A DNA stretch of 31,487 nucleotides from a virus: IMG/VR virus record IMGVR_UViG_3300042335_000092, positions 1 to 31,487 of that record, one strand, 5' to 3'. Below are positions 21,369 to 29,584 of the stretch, one piece after another (position 1 is the first letter of the stretch; every line of letters begins with the position of its first letter). The translations under genes were made by a program, and so were the position numbers. Under the pieces are notes generated by a model. The model was not told where the DNA came from, searched no databases, and saw nothing but the letters and a program-made list of their open reading frames with translations.

Positions 21369-23641
21369 AGAGAACTTCTAATGGATGCCTGTTGCGCTTG
21401 ATATGAAGCGCCCTTCAAGGCAATAGCGGCAGCGGCAGCGGTATCTTTTAGAGCGCGAGCTTGAGCAGCATCAGCTTGGCGTTGTTCCATTTTCATGCGG
21501 AACTCCTCGGCTCGTTGATCCATTTTTGCACGCCACTCAGCCATCTTCATTTCAATCTCAGACGGTCCTTGATCTTCTTGAGGTTGACCAGATGCCTCCG
21601 CCTCCATCGCCTGCTGTTTCTGTAAATGTCGCGAGCCATTGACAATGATCTCATTGAACTGTTGAAGTTGCTGACGGAATTGAGGAGCTTCTGGACCAGT
21701 GAACTGCTCAAGAGTCTGAGCAGCATGATCAAAGATGTTTGACATTGGCGGAACAATCTGAGCGTACATCTCAGGATTCTGACCTGCTTGGTCAAACTGC
21801 TGATAAAACTCAGTCAGTTTGGCAATGTGAGTCTGCAAATGAACGCTCTTGTTCTCGTTTGGCAGGATTGCTTGAGTAGCGCCTTGAGCAAGAATTGCAT
21901 TCTGAGCATCGGCAATAGCGGCATCAATCGGTGGGCGCTGATTGGCTCCAGCAGGAGTTGTAAGCTCATCAGCCATCTGCCAGCCAGCGATAGCGCCAGT
22001 GAAGTTGCGGATGAGAGTTTGCTTGCCGTATTCATCGTAATACGGATACATCGGCATCAGGTTTTCGTATGCCAAGCGACGTGCGGAAGGGCTACCAAAG
22101 CCAATGGAACGACTGGCTCGCGTATAGCGCAAGTCCATGTTCTTCAATGCCTCTTCTGGAATACCATCTTCAAGGCACATTTGACGGAACTGCCAAACTT
22201 CCTCACCTCCAGGTTCACCACGTTGGTATCCAGGACGGAAGAAACGACGGCCAACTTCATTCATCAGGCGGTCAAACGGCTGCATGAACAAGTTGATGGA
22301 AGTCACAGAGAGCTGTGATGCCATTTCCATGCGGCTCATCGCCTCAAACTTGGAAAGTTCCCTGCCGGTATCGAGCGTTTTGCTGCTCGTGTACTGAGCA
22401 ATGTTGTTGTAGAAAGTCTGACGCAGACTTTGAACGGCTGGCTCAATGTTCTGGATGATATTTGGCTGCTGAACCTGGACGAAGTTTGCTCCAGGAGTCA
22501 CAAGATAGCCAGCGCCATACGGAACGATGCGGAAGTTTTCGACTGCCTCTTCGCTTTCAACCTGCCAGTGTGGACCAGCGGTTTGTGCGACATCCACCTT
22601 CTTGTTTTCCAAGCGCATCAACTGCTGGAAAGCATTGAACATATCGGAGCCAAGGCCGCGAATGCCATGATAATTACCATTGGTGCCGATACCGCGAGTG
22701 AAGAAAGTAAACGCCTCGCTAGCATTGCGATAAAGGTGACGACGCTTGAAGAGGAAGTTCTCAGGAACGCCATCGGTAATCGGATAGCCATTCTCAGCAA
22801 AAGCGTACATGGAGTAGCTTCCATCAAGCTCCTGCACCCACATGTAAATCACCGAGATAGACGGACTTGTCTCGCCATAGGTGATGTCATTGTCTTTCCA
22901 GCGAGCTTCCCATTCCATCCAGTTGAGCATGTCTGGAATCTGCTCAGAGGCGTTCATAATCGCCTTTTTGAGTTGATCACGATCCCATCCTTGCTCATCA
23001 GCGATCTCGCCCATGTTGATGTACTTCATCAAGTCGGCAGGATTCTCCAACTTCTTGAGGCAAGCGTATTGAATTTCAGCTTCGTTGGCGCGTGTCTGAC
23101 GTGGAATCTTGAAGTAGGCAAGATTCGTCACGTCCCATTCCCAATTGAGAGGGTCTTGGAAGTAAGCAATACCAACACCGTGGAGCACCATGTAGTGCGG
23201 TATGTAGCTGTACTTGAAGTTGAACTGAGGCCAGCGACGAATGACGCGGCTCATATTCAGGCTCATCTTCTGCGACCATTCTTGACGTTCCTGTTCGGAA
23301 CCATATTTAGTGCGAAGGTCAATCAGGCTTTCGGTGCCAGAGATAAGGTCATAGAACGCAGCAAGAGATGTATCCAGAACGGCTTTGGCATCGCCTGGAT
23401 TGAAGTTGGACATGTATGCCAGACCCTGCTTGGCAAGCTGCATTTGGTCCAATGGAGGAGCGCCATCAACCATTGCCTGAACCTTTGCCATCTGCTGATT
23501 CGATTTCAAATCAGCCTGTTGGAGGCGGAACCAAAGACTTCGAGCAGCGCCAACATCCTTGATTCGCTCGTCAAGGAATTTGCCCCGGTCATCTACGACG
23601 GGAGGATTATAAGACTCAAGGGTATTTGTGGCGTCTGACAT
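21365..23641 (-). CDS. Portal (head-tail connector) protein
   Basis: This encodes 758 residues, in the range of podovirus-type portals. It would form the ring at one head vertex through which terminase pumps DNA. Support: size and position before the scaffold and capsid genes; long N-terminal wing with DLRTKYGSEQERQEWSQKM; the core with FFTRGIGTNGNYHGIRGLGSD and FNAFQQLMRLENKKVDVAQ; the stem/crown part MEMASQLSVTSINLFMQPFDRL, with a helix running through a typical portal stem; and a long C-terminal Gln/Ala-rich helical barrel (from about 640 to the end). The start is four bases from the upstream TAA. Confidence 0.88.
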   Translation of the reverse strand: MSDATNTLESYNPPVVDDRGKFLDERIKDVGAARSLWFRLQQADLKSNQQMAKVQAMVDGAPPLDQMQLAKQGLAYMSNFNPGDAKAVLDTSLAAFYDLISGTESLIDLRTKYGSEQERQEWSQKMSLNMSRVIRRWPQFNFKYSYIPHYMVLHGVGIAYFQDPLNWEWDVTNLAYFKIPRQTRANEAEIQYACLKKLENPADLMKYINMGEIADEQGWDRDQLKKAIMNASEQIPDMLNWMEWEARWKDNDITYGETSPSISVIYMWVQELDGSYSMYAFAENGYPITDGVPENFLFKRRHLYRNASEAFTFFTRGIGTNGNYHGIRGLGSDMFNAFQQLMRLENKKVDVAQTAGPHWQVESEEAVENFRIVPYGAGYLVTPGANFVQVQQPNIIQNIEPAVQSLRQTFYNNIAQYTSSKTLDTGRELSKFEAMSRMEMASQLSVTSINLFMQPFDRLMNEVGRRFFRPGYQRGEPGGEEVWQFRQMCLEDGIPEEALKNMDLRYTRASRSIGFGSPSARRLAYENLMPMYPYYDEYGKQTLIRNFTGAIAGWQMADELTTPAGANQRPPIDAAIADAQNAILAQGATQAILPNENKSVHLQTHIAKLTEFYQQFDQAGQNPEMYAQIVPPMSNIFDHAAQTLEQFTGPEAPQFRQQLQQFNEIIVNGSRHLQKQQAMEAEASGQPQEDQGPSEIEMKMAEWRAKMDQRAEEFRMKMEQRQADAAQARALKDTAAAAAIALKGASYQAQQASIRSSL

Positions 23642-23643
23642 AA

Positions 23644-24690
23644 TTAAACGAGGCTAACCCATTTAGGCGGTCCCGCAACCTTCAATCCACTTCCAGTTTC
23701 GGAACATGCTAAAACGATCTCTTCAATCTTAACGCCGAGTTGCTCTGCAATCTTTTTGGCTGTTAGGCGATCTTTACTAGCTTCCACAACTCCCTTGATG
23801 CGGAAGGCGAGGAATCCAACAGATGGAAGCTGACCCTCTTGTCCAGTAAGGCTTTTGGGTTCTTCAACCACCGTTTTTGGTTCAACCTTATTAGCTTCGA
23901 AAGCCTTAGTGGTGATCTTGTCAGCCAAAACCAGTTTCGCGAGACTTCCATCTTTGCAACCGTGAACGACTACTGCGTGACCGTCATAAGGCTTGGCATG
24001 GCTAAGGTTCACATCGCCAGAAAGATCATCACAGACAATTTGTCCATTTTCTACGCGGTAGTTACCCGTGTTCCAGTTGTGCTGGATGAGAATCGTATTG
24101 TGAGCGTGTGGAACAACCTCATAACGAAGTCGGATGTCAAAAGGCTCAAGCGGACCAGCCCAAGGCATAGAGCGGTCAAGTTGACCAATGTTTGGCGAAA
24201 GAGCGCCCATCGCATGATGGTAGATGCCAGTGCCAACCATGTGAGGATCGCCAAATGACGGCTTGAGTGATCCGTCCTGCATGATAGAAAATCCACGAGT
24301 TGGAACGATTGCACCCATGTGAGCTTTACCAGATTCGTGATGCTCACGTTGGAGCTTACTCAGCCAGCCAATTTGAATTGGCGTATTATCCAACTCATAG
24401 AAGTACCAAGGTCCAGCGGTATATTTCTCACTTACCGTCTGAGCAACAGCGCGGAAATGCTTAGCGGCAGCTTCCGTAGCTCCATTGGAGTGGAAGTCGA
24501 TAATGTGAATGTCTAGGTTGGAGAATAAAGGCTTAATCTGCTCAGCAAACACGCGAGCTTCATTCTCAATTTCTAAGCGGGCAAAGATTGCACACTGGAA
24601 ACCAGCATAAGGACCGAACTTCTTGAAGATTTCCGCCGTATGGGGCAGGTTTTTGGCGTCACTGGCACTAACAGGAATAGCTAAGAGCAT
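23644..24690 (-). CDS. Putative GT-A-like glycosyltransferase
   Basis: This encodes 348 residues. Residues 1-200 look like a GT-A-type nucleotide-sugar domain: hydrophobic strands at the start (MLLAIPVS), a helix-strand region, and WYFYELDNTPIQIGWL (95-110), in which E-x-D (99-101) takes the place of the metal-binding D-x-D; PTRGFSIMQDGSLKP and PHMVGTGIYH follow. The C-terminal 60 residues (DRLTAKKIAEQLGVKIEEIV) form a small HTH-like domain, perhaps for docking. Its core motif is repeated in the next upstream gene. Sugar donor and acceptor are unknown; targets could be host glycans, virion protein or DNA. Confidence 0.65.
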   Translation of the reverse strand: MLLAIPVSASDAKNLPHTAEIFKKFGPYAGFQCAIFARLEIENEARVFAEQIKPLFSNLDIHIIDFHSNGATEAAAKHFRAVAQTVSEKYTAGPWYFYELDNTPIQIGWLSKLQREHHESGKAHMGAIVPTRGFSIMQDGSLKPSFGDPHMVGTGIYHHAMGALSPNIGQLDRSMPWAGPLEPFDIRLRYEVVPHAHNTILIQHNWNTGNYRVENGQIVCDDLSGDVNLSHAKPYDGHAVVVHGCKDGSLAKLVLADKITTKAFEANKVEPKTVVEEPKSLTGQEGQLPSVGFLAFRIKGVVEASKDRLTAKKIAEQLGVKIEEIVLACSETGSGLKVAGPPKWVSLV

Positions 24691-24738
24691 AAGATTTCTT
24701 GGTTATAAGGGTTTGATTGAAAGTGGTCAAATAGAATT

Positions 24739-26418
24739 TCAAAGCAAATCTCCAATATTTCCACTCGTGAGAGTAAAGACTGGATGATCTGTGTAGCCAT
24801 TCTCACGAAGAGCATCCATCGCAGCAGTCATGTTTGACATGCGTAGATTGCCACTAAAAGAGTTTGGCGCGGCTTTAACAGTGGCTTTAACAACCTCTGC
24901 TTCGGCTTGCTCATGGCTGATTCCAAGTAACTTGGCTACCTTGGATGCCACCTTTCTCACAGTGCCTTCTTGAATCCGAATGCTGCCATGGTCATAGATC
25001 CAACCATATCCCCGTCCAACTTTTGGCACAATCGTTGTGTCGAAGTTTGACCAATGAATGGCGTTAGACTTGAGGCTTTTTGCTGGAACATGAGCGACGG
25101 CTGGAAGAGTCACCGTTCCATCAAAGACATACTGAGCGTTATGCGCTTTTGGATAAATGCAGTCTGGAATGATGAGCGATCCCTCAAGAATTCGAGGGTG
25201 TTTCAATCCTTCAGCAATTGTCATACACGAGCTTTGGTTGCCTATAAACAACTCACTTCCGGCAATCGCCTGTGCAACTTCCAGCATATCGTGTGTGACG
25301 ATGTAGCGAACCTTGCCAAAATGATACTCAAAATCAGCGTGCTCCTGCGGCAATCCAATGAAGCACAAAAGATTTCCATAGTGTTCAACTACCTCTCTCC
25401 ATGGAAAATGTGGATTATTGTAGCGAGGACTGCGATTGATGACTATGAGGCCGTTGAACTTCTTGTTTTGCTCAACTGTCAGCCACGGCTTGCTCATGTC
25501 TGGTAGCGTGTCGATGAAGTGCGTGTCAAGAGCATGCTGAGCATGGCAGGTAGCAAGATTACGTCTTCTGTCATGCCAACTTGGCCTGAAGCCTTCTGAT
25601 GCCCAAGCAATAGGCTCTCGCTTCCAGATTTTTACAGCGTTGATGTATGGCTGTGATTCGATCAGTGGCCTGATTAGCGGCAGTCTTGCAACAAAGCCCT
25701 TGGTTGATCCATTGTCGCGGGCGTAATAATCGAACATGCCGCCGTGGTGTTTGAGTGTTGCTAAGCTTACCACCGCATCACCCAAATCACCAACTCCAGA
25801 GACTCCAATAATCTCATCACGCTTCATGGATGGCATGATGTGGTCGATTAAACTCTGAGCGTTATCTTTGTGGAAGATCACAGAATCATCTCGCAGAATA
25901 TGCAAATCACGCGGGAACTCGTGGAGTGTGACATCACCCCTAGAATCATAGAAGCCATACGAGTGTTGAATCAAATCAGTGAGTCCAATTTGATCTGGAA
26001 AATTGGTAGAAATCCACTCATCAAATCCGCCCGTAGTATATCCAACTGGAGCTTGCTCGTATGCGTCCGGTCCTTGTACGCCAATGCCCGTAAAATTATC
26101 AAATGGTGGATTGCGAGTCTTTGGATAAAGATACGGCTTGCCCTGCTTCACATACTCATCAGTAATCGCTTTGAGCCATCCCTTCTGGATTGGAATAGAG
26201 TCACACTCAATCCACATAAAAGCCTTACCACGCATAGCTTTAGCGCACTGCTTGAACGCTAAATTTGCCACCTCTGGATAACGCATACCAAAAGGGTCTT
26301 GAAACGACATCGTAATTACCTCGGTGCCATCTAGTTCCTTCAAATATTGCGCCAAGCGTTCAGCCTGACGTTTTTCGTGAGGCGCTATATTGAGGACTAC
26401 TGGTAGCAGTGATGTCAT
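24739..26418 (-). CDS. Two-domain glycosyltransferase (GT-A-like plus GT-B/GT9-like)
   Basis: This encodes 559 residues from ATG 26418, which forms an ATGA overlap with the methyltransferase TGA; an ATG seven codons upstream is less likely. The N-terminal domain (to about 190) has MWIECDSIPIQKGWL (68-82), parallel to the E-x-D motif of the neighbouring GT. From about 200 a second Rossmann-type region starts (IIGVSGVGDLGDAVVS), with LIVINRSPRYNNPHFPW and LFIGNQSSCMTIAEGL, in the manner of heptosyltransferase-like GT-B enzymes. A short helical tail follows (RKVASKVAKLLGISHEQAEA). One protein thus joins two sugar-transfer modules. Substrates unknown. Confidence 0.7.
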   Translation of the reverse strand: MTSLLPVVLNIAPHEKRQAERLAQYLKELDGTEVITMSFQDPFGMRYPEVANLAFKQCAKAMRGKAFMWIECDSIPIQKGWLKAITDEYVKQGKPYLYPKTRNPPFDNFTGIGVQGPDAYEQAPVGYTTGGFDEWISTNFPDQIGLTDLIQHSYGFYDSRGDVTLHEFPRDLHILRDDSVIFHKDNAQSLIDHIMPSMKRDEIIGVSGVGDLGDAVVSLATLKHHGGMFDYYARDNGSTKGFVARLPLIRPLIESQPYINAVKIWKREPIAWASEGFRPSWHDRRRNLATCHAQHALDTHFIDTLPDMSKPWLTVEQNKKFNGLIVINRSPRYNNPHFPWREVVEHYGNLLCFIGLPQEHADFEYHFGKVRYIVTHDMLEVAQAIAGSELFIGNQSSCMTIAEGLKHPRILEGSLIIPDCIYPKAHNAQYVFDGTVTLPAVAHVPAKSLKSNAIHWSNFDTTIVPKVGRGYGWIYDHGSIRIQEGTVRKVASKVAKLLGISHEQAEAEVVKATVKAAPNSFSGNLRMSNMTAAMDALRENGYTDHPVFTLTSGNIGDLL

Positions 26419-27008
26419 ATTTTCTGGTAAATAATGCAAAGTTGAGCTAGCCCATTGTGCATAGTCGAGTCAAAATCAGGATCGTTCCACTTGTCCCAAT
26501 GGAAGCCGTCTAGTTCCATACGCAGATCAACAAGGTGCAATCCAGCATCCTTGCCCATTTTCACGATGCGTTTATAGTCGTAGTGATCGTGGTTCATCGG
26601 CTTGTCCACGCTAACAATATCCCATGATGTTTTGTGATCTGGATTGAATCGTGCTTGATGCGAACTGCCAAAGCGGAAGTCGCGGAACTTCTCATAAGCA
26701 CTATAGAGCGGAACTAGAATGTACACATATCCGCCCTCCTTGAGAACTCGGCTCCAGTTTTGAAGAGCTACTTCTGGATCGTTCATGTGCTCCAGGCAAT
26801 GGGCGCTCACTACACAATCAAACGACTTGTCATTAACGCCGGTCAGATATTGCGCATCTCCATCAGGCAAGTCCCAACCTCGAACGGTTGATGGCGGATC
26901 AAGTTTGATGGCGTCTGGACCACAGCCAATATCAAGGACTAATCCTTTAATAAACTGATAGTCTCCATGCCTGACTCGGCACTTGTGGGATTTTGTCATT
27001 TCGTCCAT
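26415..27008 (-). CDS. Class I SAM-dependent methyltransferase
   Basis: This encodes 197 residues. LVLDIGCGPDAIKLD (23-37) is the glycine-rich SAM-binding loop; FDCVVSAHCLEHM (63-75) is the motif after strand 4 of Methyltransf_11-type enzymes; WSRVLKEGGYVYILVP is the classic post-motif segment. The early DEMTKSHKCRVRHG is short, so there is no target-recognition domain as in DNA methyltransferases. Coupled by ATGA to the two-domain GT, it probably methylates a sugar or sugar-bearing substrate; this is inferred from the operon. Confidence 0.85.
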   Translation of the reverse strand: MDEMTKSHKCRVRHGDYQFIKGLVLDIGCGPDAIKLDPPSTVRGWDLPDGDAQYLTGVNDKSFDCVVSAHCLEHMNDPEVALQNWSRVLKEGGYVYILVPLYSAYEKFRDFRFGSSHQARFNPDHKTSWDIVSVDKPMNHDHYDYKRIVKMGKDAGLHLVDLRMELDGFHWDKWNDPDFDSTMHNGLAQLCIIYQKI

Positions 27009-27023
27009 ATTGATATATTGAAA

Positions 27024-27176
27024 TTAGCTGCCCGCCGCCGCAAGAGTCTCGATCCGAGGCTGAACCTCTTCACATAAGTTGTGTGCTCTCTTGCGCTTTT
27101 CCACCACTAGTTTCTCGCCGGTAATTACCAATCCGATTTGGCGATGTACTTCGGCCAGCACAGGCACGGCGGGCAA
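27024..27176 (-). CDS. Possible small helical protein with non-ATG start
   Basis: The 172-base gap between the DUF5872-like and methyltransferase genes has an open frame ending at TAA 27024-27026. It reads PAVPVLAEVHRQIGLVITGE, then a Lys/Arg-rich helix (KLVVEKRKRAHNLCEEVQ) and RIETLAAAGS, protein-like and amphipathic. There is no ATG; TTG 27176 (50 aa), GTG 27167 and GTG 27161 are candidate starts. The frame stays open further upstream only as a shadow of the neighbouring gene. Function unknown. Confidence 0.4.
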   Translation of the reverse strand: MPAVPVLAEVHRQIGLVITGEKLVVEKRKRAHNLCEEVQPRIETLAAAGS

Positions 27177-27180
27177 ATTG

Positions 27181-27519
27181 TTACTTAGCTGCACTGACTT
27201 TAGCACCCATGCCAACACGGGCTTTCTCGCGCATCTTGGTCTGAACCTTATTGCGCCCCAATTCGCTAGCCGTTTTAGGGGTGTCGGATGATACTCGCTT
27301 CGTTGGTCGGCAATACTCGTTATCGCCACCTGATCCGCAAGGCTTGCCAGTGCGCTGGTCTTTCCAGTTCTCCTTCTCCCATCGCTTGAGATTGGAGCCA
27401 GCTTCAGTCTTGCGAACATTGCCACTTTCCTTGCGGCATTTAGCAATGGCTTGAGAAGCGCGAGCCGATGGAAACACGTCGTAGCTTGCTTTGACCTTTT
27501 TGTAGCAGGAGTCTTTCAT
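27181..27519 (-). CDS. DUF5872-like basic protein
   Basis: This encodes 112 residues. The order KASYDVFPSARASQAIAKCR, RKTEAGSNLKRWEKENWKDQ, TGKPCGSGGDNEYCRPTKRV and SSDTPKTASEL is the pattern of the DUF5872 family, known from phages and large DNA viruses, of unknown function. Three or more cysteines and many Lys/Arg suggest nucleic-acid or metal binding. It has an ATGA overlap with the tiny membrane gene upstream. The similar 77-residue gene nearby shares the D-A-Y-C-A-R-S/E-Y-C-R type of motif. Confidence 0.8.
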   Translation of the reverse strand: MKDSCYKKVKASYDVFPSARASQAIAKCRKESGNVRKTEAGSNLKRWEKENWKDQRTGKPCGSGGDNEYCRPTKRVSSDTPKTASELGRNKVQTKMREKARVGMGAKVSAAK

Positions 27520-27614
27520 GGTAAATTGAGATTATGTTTCCCGATTTCAGTCAGGCATTTGACCAATAGAATGCAAATGAGAATGACTGACATCCAGACT
27601 GTTTCAGTATTCAT
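27516..27614 (-). CDS. 32-residue single-helix membrane peptide
   Basis: ATG 27614 begins MNTETVWMSVILICILLVKC, one hydrophobic helix (VWMSVILICILLV) followed by a polar CLTEIGKHNLNLP tail. Its TGA overlaps the ATG of the DUF5872-like gene (ATGA). It fills the gap left between two annotated genes. Third micro-membrane gene of the window, but away from the lysis group, so a single shared role cannot be assumed. Confidence 0.6.
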   Translation of the reverse strand: MNTETVWMSVILICILLVKCLTEIGKHNLNLP

Positions 27615-27619
27615 GGTGT

Positions 27620-27853
27620 TTACTTCTTCTTCACGCTTTTAGAACCTGAGCATCCCCATTTTTTACGAGACAGGGAATTTGGCGAATTGGAATCAGAACG
27701 CCAATCGCCTGCAATATTGTTGCTGCGAGCACAATACGCATCAGCACGCTTGCTGCCAATAGGACCAATTTTGCTGCCTTTTTGGCCGTATTTCACCGTC
27801 TTTTCACGGCCAGTATCAGGATTCTTGATCGTTTTAGAGAACTTCTTTTCCAT
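27620..27853 (-). CDS. Small basic zinc-ribbon-like protein related to DUF5872-type proteins
   Basis: This encodes 77 residues with about 19 Lys/Arg. KRADAYCARSNNIAGDWRSD and RKKWGCSGSKSVKKK contain two Cys, and TVKYGQKGSKIGPIGSK is the basic N-terminal part. Proteins with this A-Y-C-A-R-S ... G-D-W-R-S-D-P/S-N-S-P-N-x-L-S-R-K-x-W-x-C pattern are common in phages and in giant viruses; function unknown. It has a short gap to the next gene. Confidence 0.7.
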   Translation of the reverse strand: MEKKFSKTIKNPDTGREKTVKYGQKGSKIGPIGSKRADAYCARSNNIAGDWRSDSNSPNSLSRKKWGCSGSKSVKKK

Positions 27854-27857
27854 ATGG

Positions 27858-28316
27858 TTATTGATTTATATTTACTTGTTTCTTCTCTACCTTGTCAATG
27901 CTTTTTACAACCCAAGTAACTCTTGCCATTTTGTCAAACTGACGGCGAGCCTCCGCTTTTGTTTCTGCACATACAAGTTCAACATCTTCAACGCCGCCTT
28001 CTTTGAAGGTAATTTTCCACATTGATGTTTTTTCAGGGTCATCTTCTTCACGAAGTTCAAAGATGGGTAGGGCCACTCGTCCAAGTGACGCTTGCCATCC
28101 TGCAAAGGCTCTGGCATTTTTATTCCATGCGGAAGCCTCCATCACAGTAGCGGTGATCATTTTGCTGCATGGCTCATCTCCACTATACAAGCGCCACAGT
28201 TTACTATCATTGCAAATCTCCACGCCTTTTGATGACCAAGACGCAAGTTTTGCTGCGCTTATCTCAGGGTCTTTAGCTAGATTTCCAATCGCACATGTTG
28301 GGTCAATGATTCTCAT
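27858..28316 (-). CDS. Hypothetical protein (152 aa)
   Basis: This is soluble and not recognised. The start has MRIIDPTCAIGNLAKDPEIS; the middle contains WNKNARAFAGWQASLGRVALP; the second half is beta-type with FELREEDDPEKTSMWKITFK and VELVCAETKAEARRQFDKMA, and a Lys-rich end. The ATG follows the TAAAAATAT leader found at other gene heads. It has a 99-base spacer upstream, so a promoter may lie there. Function unknown. Confidence 0.6.
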   Translation of the reverse strand: MRIIDPTCAIGNLAKDPEISAAKLASWSSKGVEICNDSKLWRLYSGDEPCSKMITATVMEASAWNKNARAFAGWQASLGRVALPIFELREEDDPEKTSMWKITFKEGGVEDVELVCAETKAEARRQFDKMARVTWVVKSIDKVEKKQVNINQ

Positions 28317-28415
28317 ATATTTTTAGGTTTAGCAGTGGGTAATGTTTCCCATTGGATATCTTATGCTGTTTCTTGGGTGGAGGCAAGTGGTTGTTTTTGT
28401 TAGCTGGTAATTGTT

Positions 28416-28691
28416 TTAATCCATTGTGGATGTGGCTGGAATTTCATCTCTTGAATAATCAGGCGACTCAAGACCAATAAGTTCTCTGACTTTTTCAGCA
28501 TAAATTGAGGCGCTTAATACTTTCGACCAATCCTCATGTTCATTATCAATACTGATAAGTATTCCGTAGTTTGTCATGTATCCGCGCAAATTCCTGTCGC
28601 TCAAAACACCAAAAATCTTTGTTTTCTCATCTCTGACAGCAACTTCTTTGCGGCATTTTTCTTCCCATTCATCTTCTGTTTCTTCGTTCAT
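28416..28691 (-). CDS. Small acidic hypothetical protein (91 aa)
   Basis: This is acidic overall (MNEETEDEWEEKCRKEVAVR; LISIDNEHEDWSKVL; LIGLESPDYSRDEI), with one Cys. Its start overlaps the end of the preceding gene by 23 bases. No family recognised. Located in the early-type replication gene group. Confidence 0.55.
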   Translation of the reverse strand: MNEETEDEWEEKCRKEVAVRDEKTKIFGVLSDRNLRGYMTNYGILISIDNEHEDWSKVLSASIYAEKVRELIGLESPDYSRDEIPATSTMD

Positions 28692-28917
28692 AATTTACTC
28701 GGTCTAGTGGGGTTTGGTGTATTCTAGCAAATTTACCCCGCATCGTGTCCATCCAGTCTTGCCATTCGATACGGTCTAGCTTCCATTCTTGCTCTGAAAT
28801 GTTTTGAATAATCATCTTCTTGCGATGCTCAGAAGCGCCAGACTTTTCAGCAATGGCTAGTTCGCGAGCCGCTTTAATTTTGGCCGCTGATCTGAAGCTG
28901 GCGGGTATATCAATCAT
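28669..28917 (-). CDS. Small hypothetical protein in the replication region (82 aa)
   Basis: The start ATG 28917 overlaps the end of the replication gene by eight bases; a longer frame to 28962 is not needed. The product is helical and basic (SFRSAAKIKAARELAIAEK, then EWKLDRIEWQDWMDTMRGKF, then RVNYERRNRR). The helical, charged design and place directly after a replication initiator suggest a replication accessory role, such as a helicase loader, without sequence proof. Confidence 0.55.
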   Translation of the reverse strand: MIDIPASFRSAAKIKAARELAIAEKSGASEHRKKMIIQNISEQEWKLDRIEWQDWMDTMRGKFARIHQTPLDRVNYERRNRR

Positions 28918-29584
28918 ACAGAGCTTGGAAGTTTGGCGAGCGGTATCCAGCCAAAGCTGCACTATTCAGTTTGTCAGCAATCAGAACTGGATCACGGCTA
29001 ACCAATGCTGATCTGGTGGCATCAAATAGGGCATCAACCATTTCCTCTGTGAGCCTGATGGAATCATGCACTCGTGCGGATTTTGTCGCCAGGCCATAGC
29101 GGTATCGAAGGAAGGCATTGAGTCCATCTTCAACCTCAGCCGGAAATTCCAGCGGAATCTGTTTTAGCATGGCTGCGTCAGCTTCAATACGGCGCGATTC
29201 TCTCCAACCCATTTTTTCTTTTTTCTCAGCCCTGCGCTTCCGCATGTATTCACGCATGTACTTGGCTTTTTCGTCTGGCGACTTGGATTCCCGGTAGTTG
29301 AAGTAATTGAGGAGACGGTATCCGCCATTAACTCTCTCAATTCTGCGACCATCAAACTCTTGGCTTTTTGACTTTGGATCAGGAGAGGAAAGGACTCGAA
29401 GCGCATCTTCCGCCTCCTCCAAGGTAACATTAGCCATTCGATGTATAGCTGACTCTGAAGCCTCTAAAATCCCACTCAGTTTACATTTTGCCATCATTGC
29501 CGTCCAGACAATCCTAACATGGTAGGGTTCCTCCCAAACAGAGGATTCAGTCAGGCTGGAATGAAGTTTGATCCAAGTGCTCAT
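28910..29584 (-). CDS. Replisome organiser-like replication initiation protein
   Basis: This encodes 224 residues. The N-terminal domain (about 1-100) matches the phage replisome-organiser pattern: MSTWIKLHSSLTESSVWEEP, HVRIVWTAMMAKC, then RRIERVNGGYRLLNYFNYRE, a winged-helix fold that binds origin DNA. A long basic helix follows (KAKYMREYMRKRRAEKKEK), and a C-terminal helical part (LEFPAEVEDGLNAFLRYRYG; LTEEMVDALFDATR) that would contact helicase or loader. The leader is 145 bases without a gene and holds an inverted repeat. There is no polymerase or helicase in the window; they may lie outside. Good confidence in the domain, less in the precise role. Confidence 0.75.
   Translation of the reverse strand: MSTWIKLHSSLTESSVWEEPYHVRIVWTAMMAKCKLSGILEASESAIHRMANVTLEEAEDALRVLSSPDPKSKSQEFDGRRIERVNGGYRLLNYFNYRESKSPDEKAKYMREYMRKRRAEKKEKMGWRESRRIEADAAMLKQIPLEFPAEVEDGLNAFLRYRYGLATKSARVHDSIRLTEEMVDALFDATRSALVSRDPVLIADKLNSAALAGYRSPNFQALYD

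Noticed and set aside
22430-23638. A 402-codon plus-strand open frame
   Set aside because: It lies wholly antisense to the portal gene, has no domain pattern, and arises from codon bias of the portal frame.
27024-27446. A 140-codon minus-strand frame across the DUF5872-like gene
   Set aside because: The upstream part is a shadow of the DUF5872-like gene; only the last 47-50 codons, outside that gene, look protein-like.
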